Below, one piece after another: positions 17,839 to 26,542 of a stretch of DNA of 64,000 nt. The notes under the pieces are model-generated. The model saw nothing but the letters and a program-made list of their open reading frames with translations, was not told where the DNA came from and did not search any database. The DNA is from Bacteroidota bacterium. Lineage in GTDB: Bacteria > Bacteroidota > Bacteroidia > Cytophagales > Cytophagaceae. The position numbers and the translations under genes were made by a program. The first letter of the stretch is position 1; the number at the start of each line of letters is the position of its first letter. The stretch covers positions 186,001-250,000 of the forward strand of contig JAEWAY010000033.1 in the NCBI GenBank assembly GCA_023391415.1, written 5' to 3'.

Positions 17839-18972
17839 TCACAAACTCAAACCAGATAACAATGTAATTTTTATTACGAATGCCAACGGGATAATTTCAG
17901 CCATGCAAAGGTATGAAAATAAATAAAGATAATTAAACTGAGGGACGCGAAATGTTAAAACAAACAACCGTAATAATCCCAGCGACAACGCCAACATCAA
18001 AACAGCCAGAAAACCAATGTAAGAAATTCTCCATTCTATCAATGTTGAAAAATAGGCGATGGAAAGTATGGGCGCAACAATAAGGTGAAACCAAAAACTT
18101 ATTCGTATTACTTCCCTGAAATGAATTTTAGCGACCCCGCCTATATTAAAAACGCGCGCCATCGTCCCCAGAAATATATACTTAAGATAATACAGTAAAA
18201 AAACGACAAGCGCGCATAAAGCGTAATCCCCGACATCCCTTATCTTGATCGGAGCGTATTCCAGCAATGAGATCAGATAAGTAAAGCATAAAGCGTTGAA
18301 CGCTATGATTAATATATAAGGCCACTGAAAGAAATTGACCGAAATGGCCGTATCCTCCAGACCTCCCTGCGCCTTCGCCTCCGGAGCTAATATCCAGAGA
18401 GCTTCCTTGGTACATATCTGCTTTATTACTATCCCAATCATCAATATTGACATCAATATAAAGAATGACATTCCCGGCGTCGAAGCCACTTCCCTGTTCC
18501 GAATCAGCATTTGCTGACCAGGCTCATCAGGCAATCTTCCCATATAGCCTATCCTGACAGACGAAGGCAGCGCGCCATCCTCATGATAAAAAGTAAACAT
18601 ATCAAGCGAACTACCGGAGAAAAGCTCGCCCAAAGCCAAGAAAACATTTTCAGACTGACTCCCGGTATTCTCATAAACAAGTCTGTAATTCTGAAAAACG
18701 CTCAGGCCGGGAGTAGCTTTAAAAATAAGATGATAATCCTTATAGGCGCCGACGGGAATAGACAAGCTTTTATTGGTATTATCCAGTTTCTGATTCAGAT
18801 AAGGCGCGTAACCTTCTCCGTTATGATCATAAAACAGAAAATCAGCGCTCAGATCCTTTACAATAATTGTATCCTCCCCAACCCCCTCGGCTTTCAAATC
18901 AGCGCGAACGACATGACTAAAAAACAGGGACGTGATTATGATTATCCTATATAAGCTCCGATATACGCGCAC
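17839..18972 (-). CDS. DUF4271 family membrane protein
   Basis: About 377 residues. Signal-like N-terminus ending VVRA|D, an extracytoplasmic beta-rich part (about 25-150), then a membrane domain of about seven helices (150-377) including FFQWPYILIIAFNALCF and IRISFWFHLIVAPILSIAYF. This matches the Bacteroidota DUF4271 family, whose function is unknown, and which habitually neighbours hemD. The longest frame begins with TTG at 18996 and overlaps the previous gene by 50 bases. A GTG at 18972 gives a good signal peptide and a shorter overlap, so I use it. hemD follows 19 bases later. Confidence 0.82.
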   Translation of the reverse strand: MRVYRSLYRIIIITSLFFSHVVRADLKAEGVGEDTIIVKDLSADFLFYDHNGEGYAPYLNQKLDNTNKSLSIPVGAYKDYHLIFKATPGLSVFQNYRLVYENTGSQSENVFLALGELFSGSSLDMFTFYHEDGALPSSVRIGYMGRLPDEPGQQMLIRNREVASTPGMSFFILMSILMIGIVIKQICTKEALWILAPEAKAQGGLEDTAISVNFFQWPYILIIAFNALCFTYLISLLEYAPIKIRDVGDYALCALVVFLLYYLKYIFLGTMARVFNIGGVAKIHFREVIRISFWFHLIVAPILSIAYFSTLIEWRISYIGFLAVLMLALSLGLLRLFVLTFRVPQFNYLYLFSYLCMAEIIPLAFVIKITLLSGLSL

Positions 18973-20005
18973 GTCTTCTCTTATAAAAAAATTCAACTAT
19001 GGTTATAATAAACAAGGCGTAGCCCAGCAACAGCGACAATAGTTCATTATTGGAAAGATAACTAAAGCGGACAACCAGCGCCACTGAGCCCAGATTGCCT
19101 CCAATCATTGCCATCAATACCGCCGGTTGCGAAAACCCTAACCCGATCAGCCGATGGTGCAAATGATTCTTATCCGCCAGAAACGGAGACTTTCCGTTCA
19201 ACAGGCGCAAAACTATAACCCGAAACGTATCCACTATCGGCACAAACAGCACCGCGATTACGAACACGGGAGCATATGGCAACGGACGAGCCTCTATAAA
19301 GCAAATCGCCATGACCGATATGATGAAACCGGAAACCAGAGACCCCGTATCGCCCATGAATATGGTGGCGTCCCGCAGATTGAACTTCAGGAACCCCAGC
19401 ACCGCTCCAACCAGCGCGAAGGCGACGACCGAATAAGTCCCCCCGCCAACTCCCCAGATAAGAAAACCCGCCCCAAGAAAACTCCCCGCTATCACCACTA
19501 TGGATCCGGCAAGCCCATCGAGTCCGTCAATAAGGTTGATCGCGTTTGTTAATCCTATAATACAAATAAAAGTAAACAGGTAACCCCATCCCGCGGAAAT
19601 CTCATAGATACCCAGCACTCCATAGAAGTCCGAAAGATAAATATCACCGGAAAATATAACGATCCCGGCAGCAAGTATTTGCACAAACACTTTCTTAAAA
19701 GCCGATACGGAAACAATGTCATCCTTAAGACCAATAAAAAAGATAATGATCGCCCCCGCCATCAACTCCCTGATTCCTTTATCTATTTGCCCAAATAACG
19801 TCAACGATGAAATAAAACCCGCGAATATCGCCAGTCCTCCCAACCGGGGTGTTGAATTTAAATGCAGCGCCCGTCCGTTGGGCTCATCCAGCAACATCTT
19901 GGTATGAGCGGCCTTTATGATAGAAGGAATCGCGAACACGCTAACAAAGAAGGCCCAGAAGAACGCGAGCGCGTCAAAATAAATCGACATATCGGATAAT
20001 TTCAT
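18947..20005 (-). CDS. Undecaprenyl-phosphate sugar-1-phosphate transferase (MraY/WecA family)
   Basis: About 352 residues with roughly ten membrane helices. Catalytic motifs: DEPNGRALHLNSTPRLGGLAIF near the start, GLKDDI (the DDxxD-type Mg site), NAINLIDGLDGLAG, FMGDTGSLVSGF, and the WecA/TagO-type C-terminal DKNHLHHRLIGLG. The HxHHR motif separates it from MraY and indicates a WecA/TagO-like enzyme that starts an O-antigen-, capsule- or teichoic-like polymer on undecaprenyl phosphate. Start chosen at the ATG at 20005; TTG 20041 and ATG 19990 are alternatives. Confidence 0.9.
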   Translation of the reverse strand: MKLSDMSIYFDALAFFWAFFVSVFAIPSIIKAAHTKMLLDEPNGRALHLNSTPRLGGLAIFAGFISSLTLFGQIDKGIRELMAGAIIIFFIGLKDDIVSVSAFKKVFVQILAAGIVIFSGDIYLSDFYGVLGIYEISAGWGYLFTFICIIGLTNAINLIDGLDGLAGSIVVIAGSFLGAGFLIWGVGGGTYSVVAFALVGAVLGFLKFNLRDATIFMGDTGSLVSGFIISVMAICFIEARPLPYAPVFVIAVLFVPIVDTFRVIVLRLLNGKSPFLADKNHLHHRLIGLGFSQPAVLMAMIGGNLGSVALVVRFSYLSNNELLSLLLGYALFIITIVEFFYKRRRARISELI

Positions 20006-20041
20006 CCAGATACGATAAATAAAGATATCTGGTTTAAACAA

Positions 20042-21721
20042 TCAAAAACGACTAATAAAGCCAAAATGAATTTTTGACAGGTTAAAATTAAAACTTTGTT
20101 CCGAGTTTCTCCCTACGGAATAAATAAAAGTAAATACGCCAGGACCGGAATTAAAACTCAACCCCAAACCAAGTCCTGTGGGCCAGTCTTTCTCCAAACG
20201 CTTTAACAGAGGATTCATAATCAGAGCCTGATCTATAAAAGCGAGCAAATAGGTTTGATCTTCCAAAAAATACCGATACTCAAGAGTGGCGATGGTATAG
20301 TACTGAGCATAAAAATTGTTTTCGTTAAAGCCTCTGAGGGATTTTAATCCTCCTACCCGATAAAAGTCCGCGATATAATAGGCTTGTCTGTTATTAAACA
20401 CCGCGGCGTTTTTCATAGCGGCCAGCAACGCGCTTTGACGCGACAGCTTATTGTATTTGTCAAGCCTCAGATCACCATATAACTGTATGGTTTTTTTGGG
20501 AATATCATTATCCGTTTCCCCCGGGTCCCTCGTCGTTTTATTTCCAATGGATACCGAGCTGTTTAAACGCCAGCCTTTTCTTGGAAAAAATATATTATCC
20601 AAATTGTCATACTGATAACTCAAGCCATACTGATACACGTTGAAATCCCTGTTTTCCATATCATCCGCGGCAATTGTCCTGGATGATTTTATTTTCACAA
20701 ACAATCCAATCCTTCCAAACTTCCTCAGATTTTGCGAAAGGCTGATTCCCCGATCAATATTCATAAATGTGGAATCTTGCTTCAACAGATTAAAGAACGC
20801 GCCAAGATCAAGGGGACTACCTAAAAAAACCGGATGTACATATGCCAAATCAAGCAATTGGCTTTCTTTATCATAGCGTTGCCACTCAAGATCAAGCTTC
20901 TTTCCGGAGCCAAAGAAGTTATCCAACATCAACGTCACCTGACCGGTAATCAACATTTTCCTGTCATTTCCCTCATTCGGCAGCAAACCGACTATTCCAT
21001 CAAAATAATTCACTTTCTTATCTTTCAGAAACAATACGAGCTTCGCTTTATTATCGCCAAACAAAAGCATATAAGGTCTTTCCTGTTCTATATAAGGTAG
21101 TTTGGCGAGCTCCGTTTGTACATGATTGATCCGGGATTGATCAAACGGCGCTCCAGGTTGTATTCCGAGATATCTTTGCAAAAACGTTTTCTTTATTTTG
21201 ACCGAGCCATGCACTTCAATCGAGTCAAACTGAATCATTGGGCCCGGCTCATATTTTAATACGGCGGAAATCCTCTTATTCTTCGCCTCTATGGAATCCA
21301 GTTTAATCTGAGCGAACGGATAGCCAATCGCCTCCGCGGCGGCGATCACTCTCCGCGTCAGAGTAGCGACCTCACTGTAACGAAATGGCTTTTGTCGGAA
21401 AAAACGCTCTTTATAGCCTGATTTATTCTTAAGGTACGATGGCAGATTTCCTTCTTTCAGATCCGCCCAAGTAAACAATTCTCCCTGGGCTATATACACG
21501 TGAGCTTCCCTTGTCATAACTGAGAGGGAATCTGCTCTCGCCAGCAGATATCCTCTAGCCCATAGGTCGAACAGATAGTTATTGACAGAAGAAGCGATAT
21601 CCAGACTATCGCAACGCGTCTGATCAGAAAAAGGATGAAAAAACAATGTATATTTGTTCTGCGCTTGCAGAAATACCGGAGACAACAGAAAAGCAAACCA
21701 TATCGTTTTCACATTCAACAT
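20042..21721 (-). CDS. TamA/BamA-like outer-membrane protein (POTRA + Omp85 barrel)
   Basis: 559 residues. Signal peptide to about residue 20 (VFLQAQ), one or more POTRA-like domains (IQFDSIEVHGSVKIKKTFLQ, then IQPGAPFDQSRINHVQTELAKLPYI), and a 16-strand type barrel containing VGGLKSLRGF, the Omp85 substrate-gating loop motif (VRGF-like). It ends with the aromatic FISRF expected of outer-membrane barrels. It resembles the shorter TamA-type rather than the essential BamA, which has five POTRAs. Likely role: insertion or export of outer-membrane components. The wecA-like gene follows it directly. Confidence 0.85.
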   Translation of the reverse strand: MLNVKTIWFAFLLSPVFLQAQNKYTLFFHPFSDQTRCDSLDIASSVNNYLFDLWARGYLLARADSLSVMTREAHVYIAQGELFTWADLKEGNLPSYLKNKSGYKERFFRQKPFRYSEVATLTRRVIAAAEAIGYPFAQIKLDSIEAKNKRISAVLKYEPGPMIQFDSIEVHGSVKIKKTFLQRYLGIQPGAPFDQSRINHVQTELAKLPYIEQERPYMLLFGDNKAKLVLFLKDKKVNYFDGIVGLLPNEGNDRKMLITGQVTLMLDNFFGSGKKLDLEWQRYDKESQLLDLAYVHPVFLGSPLDLGAFFNLLKQDSTFMNIDRGISLSQNLRKFGRIGLFVKIKSSRTIAADDMENRDFNVYQYGLSYQYDNLDNIFFPRKGWRLNSSVSIGNKTTRDPGETDNDIPKKTIQLYGDLRLDKYNKLSRQSALLAAMKNAAVFNNRQAYYIADFYRVGGLKSLRGFNENNFYAQYYTIATLEYRYFLEDQTYLLAFIDQALIMNPLLKRLEKDWPTGLGLGLSFNSGPGVFTFIYSVGRNSEQSFNFNLSKIHFGFISRF

Positions 21722-21772
21722 TAGCGGAATAACGCTAGACTCAGAAAAAAATTAGCATCGCCCAATACATCC

Positions 21773-22897
21773 ATGTCAGGTATATATATCCACATCCCCT
21801 TCTGTAAGCAGGCCTGTCATTACTGCGACTTTCATTTTTCCACCAACCAAAGCTACAAATCTACCATGATTCAATGCATATGCCAGGAGCTTGTATTGAG
21901 AAAAAAGTTTCTGGACGGTACCATGGTTGAGTCAATCTATTTTGGAGGCGGCACCCCTTCCCTTTTAAATATCGAGGAGTTAGAGCTTATTATCGGCACA
22001 ATCTATAAGCATTACTCCGTTCACCCTTTCCCCGAAATCACGCTTGAAGCGAACCCGGACGATATAAACCAAAGATTTATTAAAGAACTATATCTCTTGA
22101 ATGTCAACAGGCTGAGTATCGGAATTCAAACCTTTCACGACGCTTTCCTTAAGTTTATGAACAGAGCTCATAATGCCAGGGAAGCGGAACAAGCTGTTCG
22201 GATCGCCAGAGAAGCGGGTTTTAGCCGACTTTCGACAGATCTTATCTATGGTATTCCACATCCGGATCATTCCATCTTTGAACAAGACCTTGAAAAAATG
22301 GTCGCGTTAAATACCGACCATATATCCGCCTACTGTCTCACAATCGAAGAAAGAACCGTTTTCGGCAAGTGGCGACGCGATGGCCGGCTTGTACCGCCTC
22401 AGGAGGATTTCGCGGCCGAACAGTTTGAAATGCTCATGGAGTTCATGCCGGAGCGCCAATTTGAACAATATGAAATTTCCAATTTCGCCCGCGACCAGAA
22501 ATATTCCATTCACAATACCAACTACTGGAAAGGAATCCGTTATCTTGGTGTGGGTCCGGGAGCCCACTCGTTCAATACAGTCCAACGTCAGTATAACATA
22601 TCCAACAATCGGCAATATATCGACAATATCAGAAAAGAGGTCATTCCCGCGACAATCGAGGAGCTTACAGAGGCGGATCGGTTCAACGAAACCCTATTAA
22701 CCGGTCTTCGTACCATATGGGGCGTCGATACCTCACCGCTTTCAGAGACTTACCCCCTTTTCTTTGATTCCATAAAACCCCAACTGGAGCGTCTTTCCGA
22801 GAATGGCCTTCTTGTTTGGACCGACCATCGCGTAACTCTTACTCGATCAGGAAAGTTACTGGCGGATGAAATCACGGCTCGACTTTTGATAATCTGA
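21773..22897 (+). CDS. hemW: Radical SAM haem chaperone HemW (oxygen-independent CPO-like)
   Basis: 374 residues. N-terminus GIYIHIPFCKQACHYCDF carries the radical-SAM CxxxCxxC cluster motif; SIYFGGGTPSLL and LEANPD are the following family motifs, and GVGPGAHSF lies further on. The C-terminal half is the HemN-type domain. Length and lack of the extra HemN cysteine pattern fit HemW, which inserts haem into respiratory enzymes, rather than true HemN. Divergent from the TamA-like gene with only 51 bases between starts. Confidence 0.92.
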   Translation: MSGIYIHIPFCKQACHYCDFHFSTNQSYKSTMIQCICQELVLRKKFLDGTMVESIYFGGGTPSLLNIEELELIIGTIYKHYSVHPFPEITLEANPDDINQRFIKELYLLNVNRLSIGIQTFHDAFLKFMNRAHNAREAEQAVRIAREAGFSRLSTDLIYGIPHPDHSIFEQDLEKMVALNTDHISAYCLTIEERTVFGKWRRDGRLVPPQEDFAAEQFEMLMEFMPERQFEQYEISNFARDQKYSIHNTNYWKGIRYLGVGPGAHSFNTVQRQYNISNNRQYIDNIRKEVIPATIEELTEADRFNETLLTGLRTIWGVDTSPLSETYPLFFDSIKPQLERLSENGLLVWTDHRVTLTRSGKLLADEITARLLII

Positions 22898-22906
22898 GAG
22901 GTGTAT

Positions 22907-22942
22907 AATCACTGTTCATTTTCTCCAAAATAAACAGTGATT
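22907..22942 (+). terminator. Stem-loop terminator after hemW
   Basis: Arms AATCACTGTT and AACAGTGATT enclose a second pairing ATTTT/AAAAT, giving a 15-bp stem with one C-A mismatch and a CTCC loop. It begins 9 bases after the hemW stop. The downstream U-tract is weak (TTATGTTTG), so termination efficiency is uncertain. Confidence 0.6.
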
Positions 22943-22972
22943 ATGTTTGAATAAATTGTATATTTGGCAATT

Positions 22973-23350
22973 ATGGTTACATCAATGTCCACCGAACAAA
23001 AGAAAGCCTTTCTTCTGCTTAACTTTGTCATCTTCTGTTATCACGGACTTGATCAGGATGAAATAGAAATTCTTCAAAAGACGGCGAGCAAGCTTGACGC
23101 TACAGAGGAACTCAAGTGGGTGGAGGAGTTCGTCAACACCGACCCGGTCAACAGCTTTGAAAGATCCCGGGAATATTTCGCCACCACAATCGCGACCTAC
23201 GACACCTCCGTCAAGCTAGATTATCTCAATACTGTATGGGAAGCCACCAACCTGAAAGGCTATATAAGTGAAATGGAAGCGATGGCCATGTTGAAACTGG
23301 CGAAAGACTGGGGAGTACAAAAAGAACTGCTGAGCATAATACGGAAATAG
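22973..23350 (+). CDS. Small all-helical protein, TerB-like
   Basis: About 125 residues, no signal peptide, acidic and helical. Segments such as GLDQDEIEILQKTASKLDA and ISEMEAMAMLKLAKDWGV resemble the TerB/tellurite-resistance helical fold with periodic acidic residues that can bind metal, but the match is weak. Function unknown. ATG starts exist at 22973 and 22985; the longer frame begins with TTG. A TATATTTG (perfect -7) at 22959-22966 would put transcription start very near the first ATG, which favours 22985 if it is real. The M1 peptidase gene follows 12 bases later. Confidence 0.65.
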   Translation: MVTSMSTEQKKAFLLLNFVIFCYHGLDQDEIEILQKTASKLDATEELKWVEEFVNTDPVNSFERSREYFATTIATYDTSVKLDYLNTVWEATNLKGYISEMEAMAMLKLAKDWGVQKELLSIIRK

Positions 23351-23362
23351 GTATAAAGCGGA

Positions 23363-24961
23363 ATGCCCCTGTATCAGTTCTTTATCTTCGCGCTCCTTCT
23401 TTCCTATCACCCTTCGACAATCTCCCCTTTACAAGCCCAGACCGAGCACGGGAGAAACTATAAGGTACATTACTACGATCTTAGTATTCATCCTGACATC
23501 CAGACACGATCCATAAAAGGAAACAATCGGATACATATGCAGGCGCTCGGCGACTTGCCCATAATTGAGCTCGATCTTGCCATTTACTTGCGGGTAGACA
23601 GTATTTTTCTGGACGATTCCAAGGTATCTTTTACACGGACGCGAAGCGACAAGATTCTGATAAAACCCGACATTCCTATTCCAGACGATCAACAAGCGAT
23701 CATCCATGTTTATTACCAGGGCAACCCGACCATATCGCGCAACCCGCCCTGGGATGGCGGCATGATATGGACTCTCGACAGCTTATCCAGGCCCTGGATC
23801 GCCGTCGCCTGTGAAGGAATCGGCGCTTCGTCCTGGTGGCCTTGCGACGATCGGTGGAGCTCCGAAGCCGACAGTATGCGAATTTCCATCCTGACAGACA
23901 GCTCCCTGTTCGCCGTTTCCAATGGAGTACTGACAAACACTGAGATCCTCGGAAGAAAAAAGCGCTTTGTATGGAAAGTCAACTATCCAATCAACAATTA
24001 TTGCGCGACTATCAACATCGGCGCGTACACCCGTTTCAGCGACACGTTAGAAAGGAGCGACGGCGGCTCACTCGCTATAGACTACTATGTATTGGACTAC
24101 AATCTGACCAAGGCCAGACGGCACTTCCGACAAGTTCCGGAAATACTCCGGACATTTGAACATTTATTCGGGAGATATCCATTTGAAAAAGATGGCTACG
24201 CGCTTGTAGAAACACCCTACTGGGGCATGGAACATCAAAGCGCGATCGCCTATGGCAACGATTATAAAAACAACTTCTTCGGCTACGACTATATTATCGT
24301 CCATGAATCCGCTCATGAATGGTGGGGCAATCAGCTAACCGCCGATACAAGAGAAAACATGTGGATACACGAAGCGTTCGCCACCTATTCCGAAATCCTG
24401 CTTCTCGAAAAACTATACGGCAAAGAAACCGCGAACCAACATCTCCTGAAACAAAAAACGCGAATCCTGAATCAGCGGCCCATCGCTTCCTTTGACCGGA
24501 ATGTGACTACAAAAGACACTGACCAATACTATAAAGGAAGTTGGATGCTCCATACCATCCGGAACATGATAAACGACGACACCCTATGGCTTCACAGCCT
24601 CAGGGAGCTACAGCGCCGGTTCGCCTACCAAACCATTACCCGAGATGAACTAATCAACACATGGAGCGAACTGCTTGGCGTAGATCTTCACCCTGTCGTC
24701 AGCCACTACCTTGACCTCAAAGATCTTCCGGAGCTCTTGTATCATGTAAAAAACAAAAAAAGAAGTCGACGCCTGCGGTTAAAATGGAATACTCCAATCC
24801 AGAATTTCTCACTCCCTGTTTTTATAAGCGATGATGAAGAAGCATTGAGAATAGACCATATAAGCGGCAAAAAGTTCAGGCGCGTCATATTATCATCGGG
24901 TATCGGGGAGCCTGATTTCAACCATGATTACATTCTATATACTATTACCCTCGTTCCATAG
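23363..24961 (+). CDS. M1 family metallo-aminopeptidase, exported
   Basis: 532 residues. Signal peptide to about residue 25 (SPLQAQ), an N-terminal beta-saddle domain, then the catalytic domain with HESAH (His314, Glu315, His318) and Glu337 in MWIHEAF, giving the HExxH-x18-E zinc site. The exopeptidase motif GAMEN is represented by WGMEHQS, as in a subgroup of Bacteroidota M1 proteins. The C-terminal helical domain is short, so the protein is smaller than PepN. It probably trims peptides in the periplasm or outside the cell. Followed by a terminator at about 25060. Confidence 0.9.
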   Translation: MPLYQFFIFALLLSYHPSTISPLQAQTEHGRNYKVHYYDLSIHPDIQTRSIKGNNRIHMQALGDLPIIELDLAIYLRVDSIFLDDSKVSFTRTRSDKILIKPDIPIPDDQQAIIHVYYQGNPTISRNPPWDGGMIWTLDSLSRPWIAVACEGIGASSWWPCDDRWSSEADSMRISILTDSSLFAVSNGVLTNTEILGRKKRFVWKVNYPINNYCATINIGAYTRFSDTLERSDGGSLAIDYYVLDYNLTKARRHFRQVPEILRTFEHLFGRYPFEKDGYALVETPYWGMEHQSAIAYGNDYKNNFFGYDYIIVHESAHEWWGNQLTADTRENMWIHEAFATYSEILLLEKLYGKETANQHLLKQKTRILNQRPIASFDRNVTTKDTDQYYKGSWMLHTIRNMINDDTLWLHSLRELQRRFAYQTITRDELINTWSELLGVDLHPVVSHYLDLKDLPELLYHVKNKKRSRRLRLKWNTPIQNFSLPVFISDDEEALRIDHISGKKFRRVILSSGIGEPDFNHDYILYTITLVP

Positions 24962-25059
24962 CTTACTCGTCCGCTTCCCCCGGAAGTCTTCCTTTCAACT
25001 ATAAATTCAGAATCAGGATAAAAGAAGCGTCGCGCTCATTTCTGTTCCGGCTACAATCG

Positions 25060-25084
25060 GGTGTCGCCTGGCGACCTTTTTTTT
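25060..25084 (+). terminator. Probable terminator after the M1 peptidase gene
   Basis: A short GC-rich hairpin (GGTGTCGCCTGGCGACC, stem with a small bulge and a tight loop) is followed directly by eight T residues (25077-25084). It is about 100 bases after the M1 stop and separates that gene from the leu operon leader. Confidence 0.55.
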
Positions 25085-25184
25085 CATATCCAATCAATAA
25101 AAATTGAAAAAAAATAACTAGATTCGCGATTAAGGTATTCTGAATTTTCTATACTAACCAAGAGCGCCAAAGGATAAAAATCCA

Positions 25185-25268
25185 ATGATTTCAAACAGAA
25201 TCGATAGCGTTTCCGATAGCAAAGATTTACTGCTGTTGCCGTATACAAACACGCGTGTGGTTGAGTAG
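25185..25268 (+). CDS. Leucine-rich leader peptide of the leu/ilv operon
   Basis: A 27-codon frame starting MISNRID. Codons 15-18 (25227-25238) are TTA CTG CTG TTG, four leucines in a row using three different codons. Two isoleucines and two valines (GTG GTT just before the stop) also occur. It lies upstream of leuA and ends 19 bases before a strong terminator. The stop codon is embedded in the sequence that can form the antiterminator. A weak AAAGGA precedes the start by about 10 bases. The arrangement matches leuL-type attenuator peptides; there is no sign of another function. Confidence 0.82.
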   Translation: MISNRIDSVSDSKDLLLLPYTNTRVVE

Positions 25269-25322
25269 GCTATGTACATAAAACTTCAAAAAGCCATTCT
25301 CAACATCAGAGAATGGCTTTTT
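25260..25322 (+). promoter_or_regulatory. Transcription attenuator of the leu/ilv operon
   Basis: Terminator: 25288-25301 pairs perfectly over 14 bp with 25309-25322 and ends in a U-tract. Antiterminator: GTTGAG (25260-25265) pairs with CTCAAC (25299-25304), and GGCT (25268-25271) pairs with AGCC (25292-25295), which uses the terminator's left arm. A ribosome stalled on the Leu codons (to 25238) leaves 25260-25271 free, so the antiterminator forms. A ribosome at the stop codon (25266) covers it, so the terminator forms. leuA begins 42 bases later. Confidence 0.82.
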
Positions 25323-25364
25323 GCTAAAAGCAGCATAAATTATAACGATATTTTAATTTAGATT

Positions 25365-26525
25365 ATGGCAGACAGAGTTTATATATTCGACACGACACTG
25401 AGAGACGGGGAACAGGTGCCCGGCTGTCAGCTAAACACTGAAGAGAAAATACAAGTAGCCAAGGCGCTTGAACAACTGGGCGTAGATGTCATAGAAGCGG
25501 GATTCCCGATATCTAGTCCCGGTGACTTTAATTCGGTGGTTGAAATTTCCAAGGCGGTTTCTGAACCCATTATCTGCGCGCTTACCCGAGCCAAAGAGAT
25601 GGATATAGACAGCGCGGCAGAAGCTCTCAAGTATGCCAAAAGGAAACGTATACATACCGGTATCGGAAGTTCCGATATTCATATCGAACATAAGCTTCGC
25701 TCCACGAGGGACAAAATTCTTGAACAGGGTATCGCCGCTGTAAAATACGCGAAAAAATACGTTGAAGATATTGAGTTCTACTGTGAGGACGCCGGACGGG
25801 CGGACATACATTTTCTCGCCCGAATGGTTGAATCCGTTATCGCGGCGGGCGCCACAGTGGTAAATATTCCGGACACGACCGGCTTTACCATGCCTCATCA
25901 GTTCGGGGAACGGATAAAATTCATTATGGAAAATGTCAAAAACGTCCATAAGGCCATTATTTCCGTGCATTGCCATAACGACCTTGGCCTAGCGACCGCG
26001 AACTCTATCGCGGGCCTTATGAACGGCGCCAGACAAATCGAATGCACTATCAATGGAATCGGGGAACGGGCTGGCAACACCTCGTTGGAAGAAGTCAGCA
26101 TGATTATCAAATGTCATCAGAATTCGTTGAATCTCGAAACCAATATAAATTCCCAAAAGCTTTTTCCAACAAGCAAACTTGTGTCGAGGCTGATGAATAT
26201 GCCAGTACAAGCCAACAAGGCGATTGTCGGAGCCAACGCGTTCGCGCATTCTTCCGGAATACATCAGGACGGTTTTCTTAAAAACAGGGAAAACTACGAA
26301 ATTATCGATCCGGCGGATGTCGGAGCCGACGCTTCTTCCATCGTCCTGACCGCTAGGAGTGGACGCGCGGCTTTAAACCATCGTCTGGCCAATCTTGGCT
26401 ACGTAGTTTCCAAAGAGGAACTGGACGCGTTGTACAAGCGCTTTCTGGATCTCGCCGACCGCTTGAAGCAAGTGGAGGATAAAGATCTATTGGAGCTAAT
26501 CAAAGGAGAAGAGTCGATCAAATAA
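25365..26525 (+). CDS. leuA: 2-isopropylmalate synthase, short form without regulatory domain
   Basis: 386 residues. The TIM-barrel HMGL-like domain is complete: FDTTLRDGEQVPGCQL at the start, HCHNDLGLATANS (metal-binding HxH) and INGIGERAGNTSLEEV. The subdomain segment with ANAFAHSSGIHQDGF confirms LeuA. Typical LeuA proteins are about 510 residues and end with a leucine-binding LeuA_dimer domain that is absent here; short forms are known in Bacteroidota. It condenses acetyl-CoA with 2-oxoisovalerate, the committed step to leucine. First gene after the attenuator; leuC follows 17 bases later. Confidence 0.93.
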   Translation: MADRVYIFDTTLRDGEQVPGCQLNTEEKIQVAKALEQLGVDVIEAGFPISSPGDFNSVVEISKAVSEPIICALTRAKEMDIDSAAEALKYAKRKRIHTGIGSSDIHIEHKLRSTRDKILEQGIAAVKYAKKYVEDIEFYCEDAGRADIHFLARMVESVIAAGATVVNIPDTTGFTMPHQFGERIKFIMENVKNVHKAIISVHCHNDLGLATANSIAGLMNGARQIECTINGIGERAGNTSLEEVSMIIKCHQNSLNLETNINSQKLFPTSKLVSRLMNMPVQANKAIVGANAFAHSSGIHQDGFLKNRENYEIIDPADVGADASSIVLTARSGRAALNHRLANLGYVVSKEELDALYKRFLDLADRLKQVEDKDLLELIKGEESIK

Positions 26526-26542
26526 TATCATAGAAGTACAAA

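Noticed and set aside
22959..22966. Promoter of the TerB-like gene
   Set aside because: TATATTTG is a perfect -7 element, but no -33 TTG lies 17-23 bases upstream and a terminator-like hairpin occupies the place; not called as a separate feature.
25431..25976. 181-codon minus-strand frame opposite leuA
   Set aside because: Shadow of a highly conserved leuA coding frame; no motif or start context.
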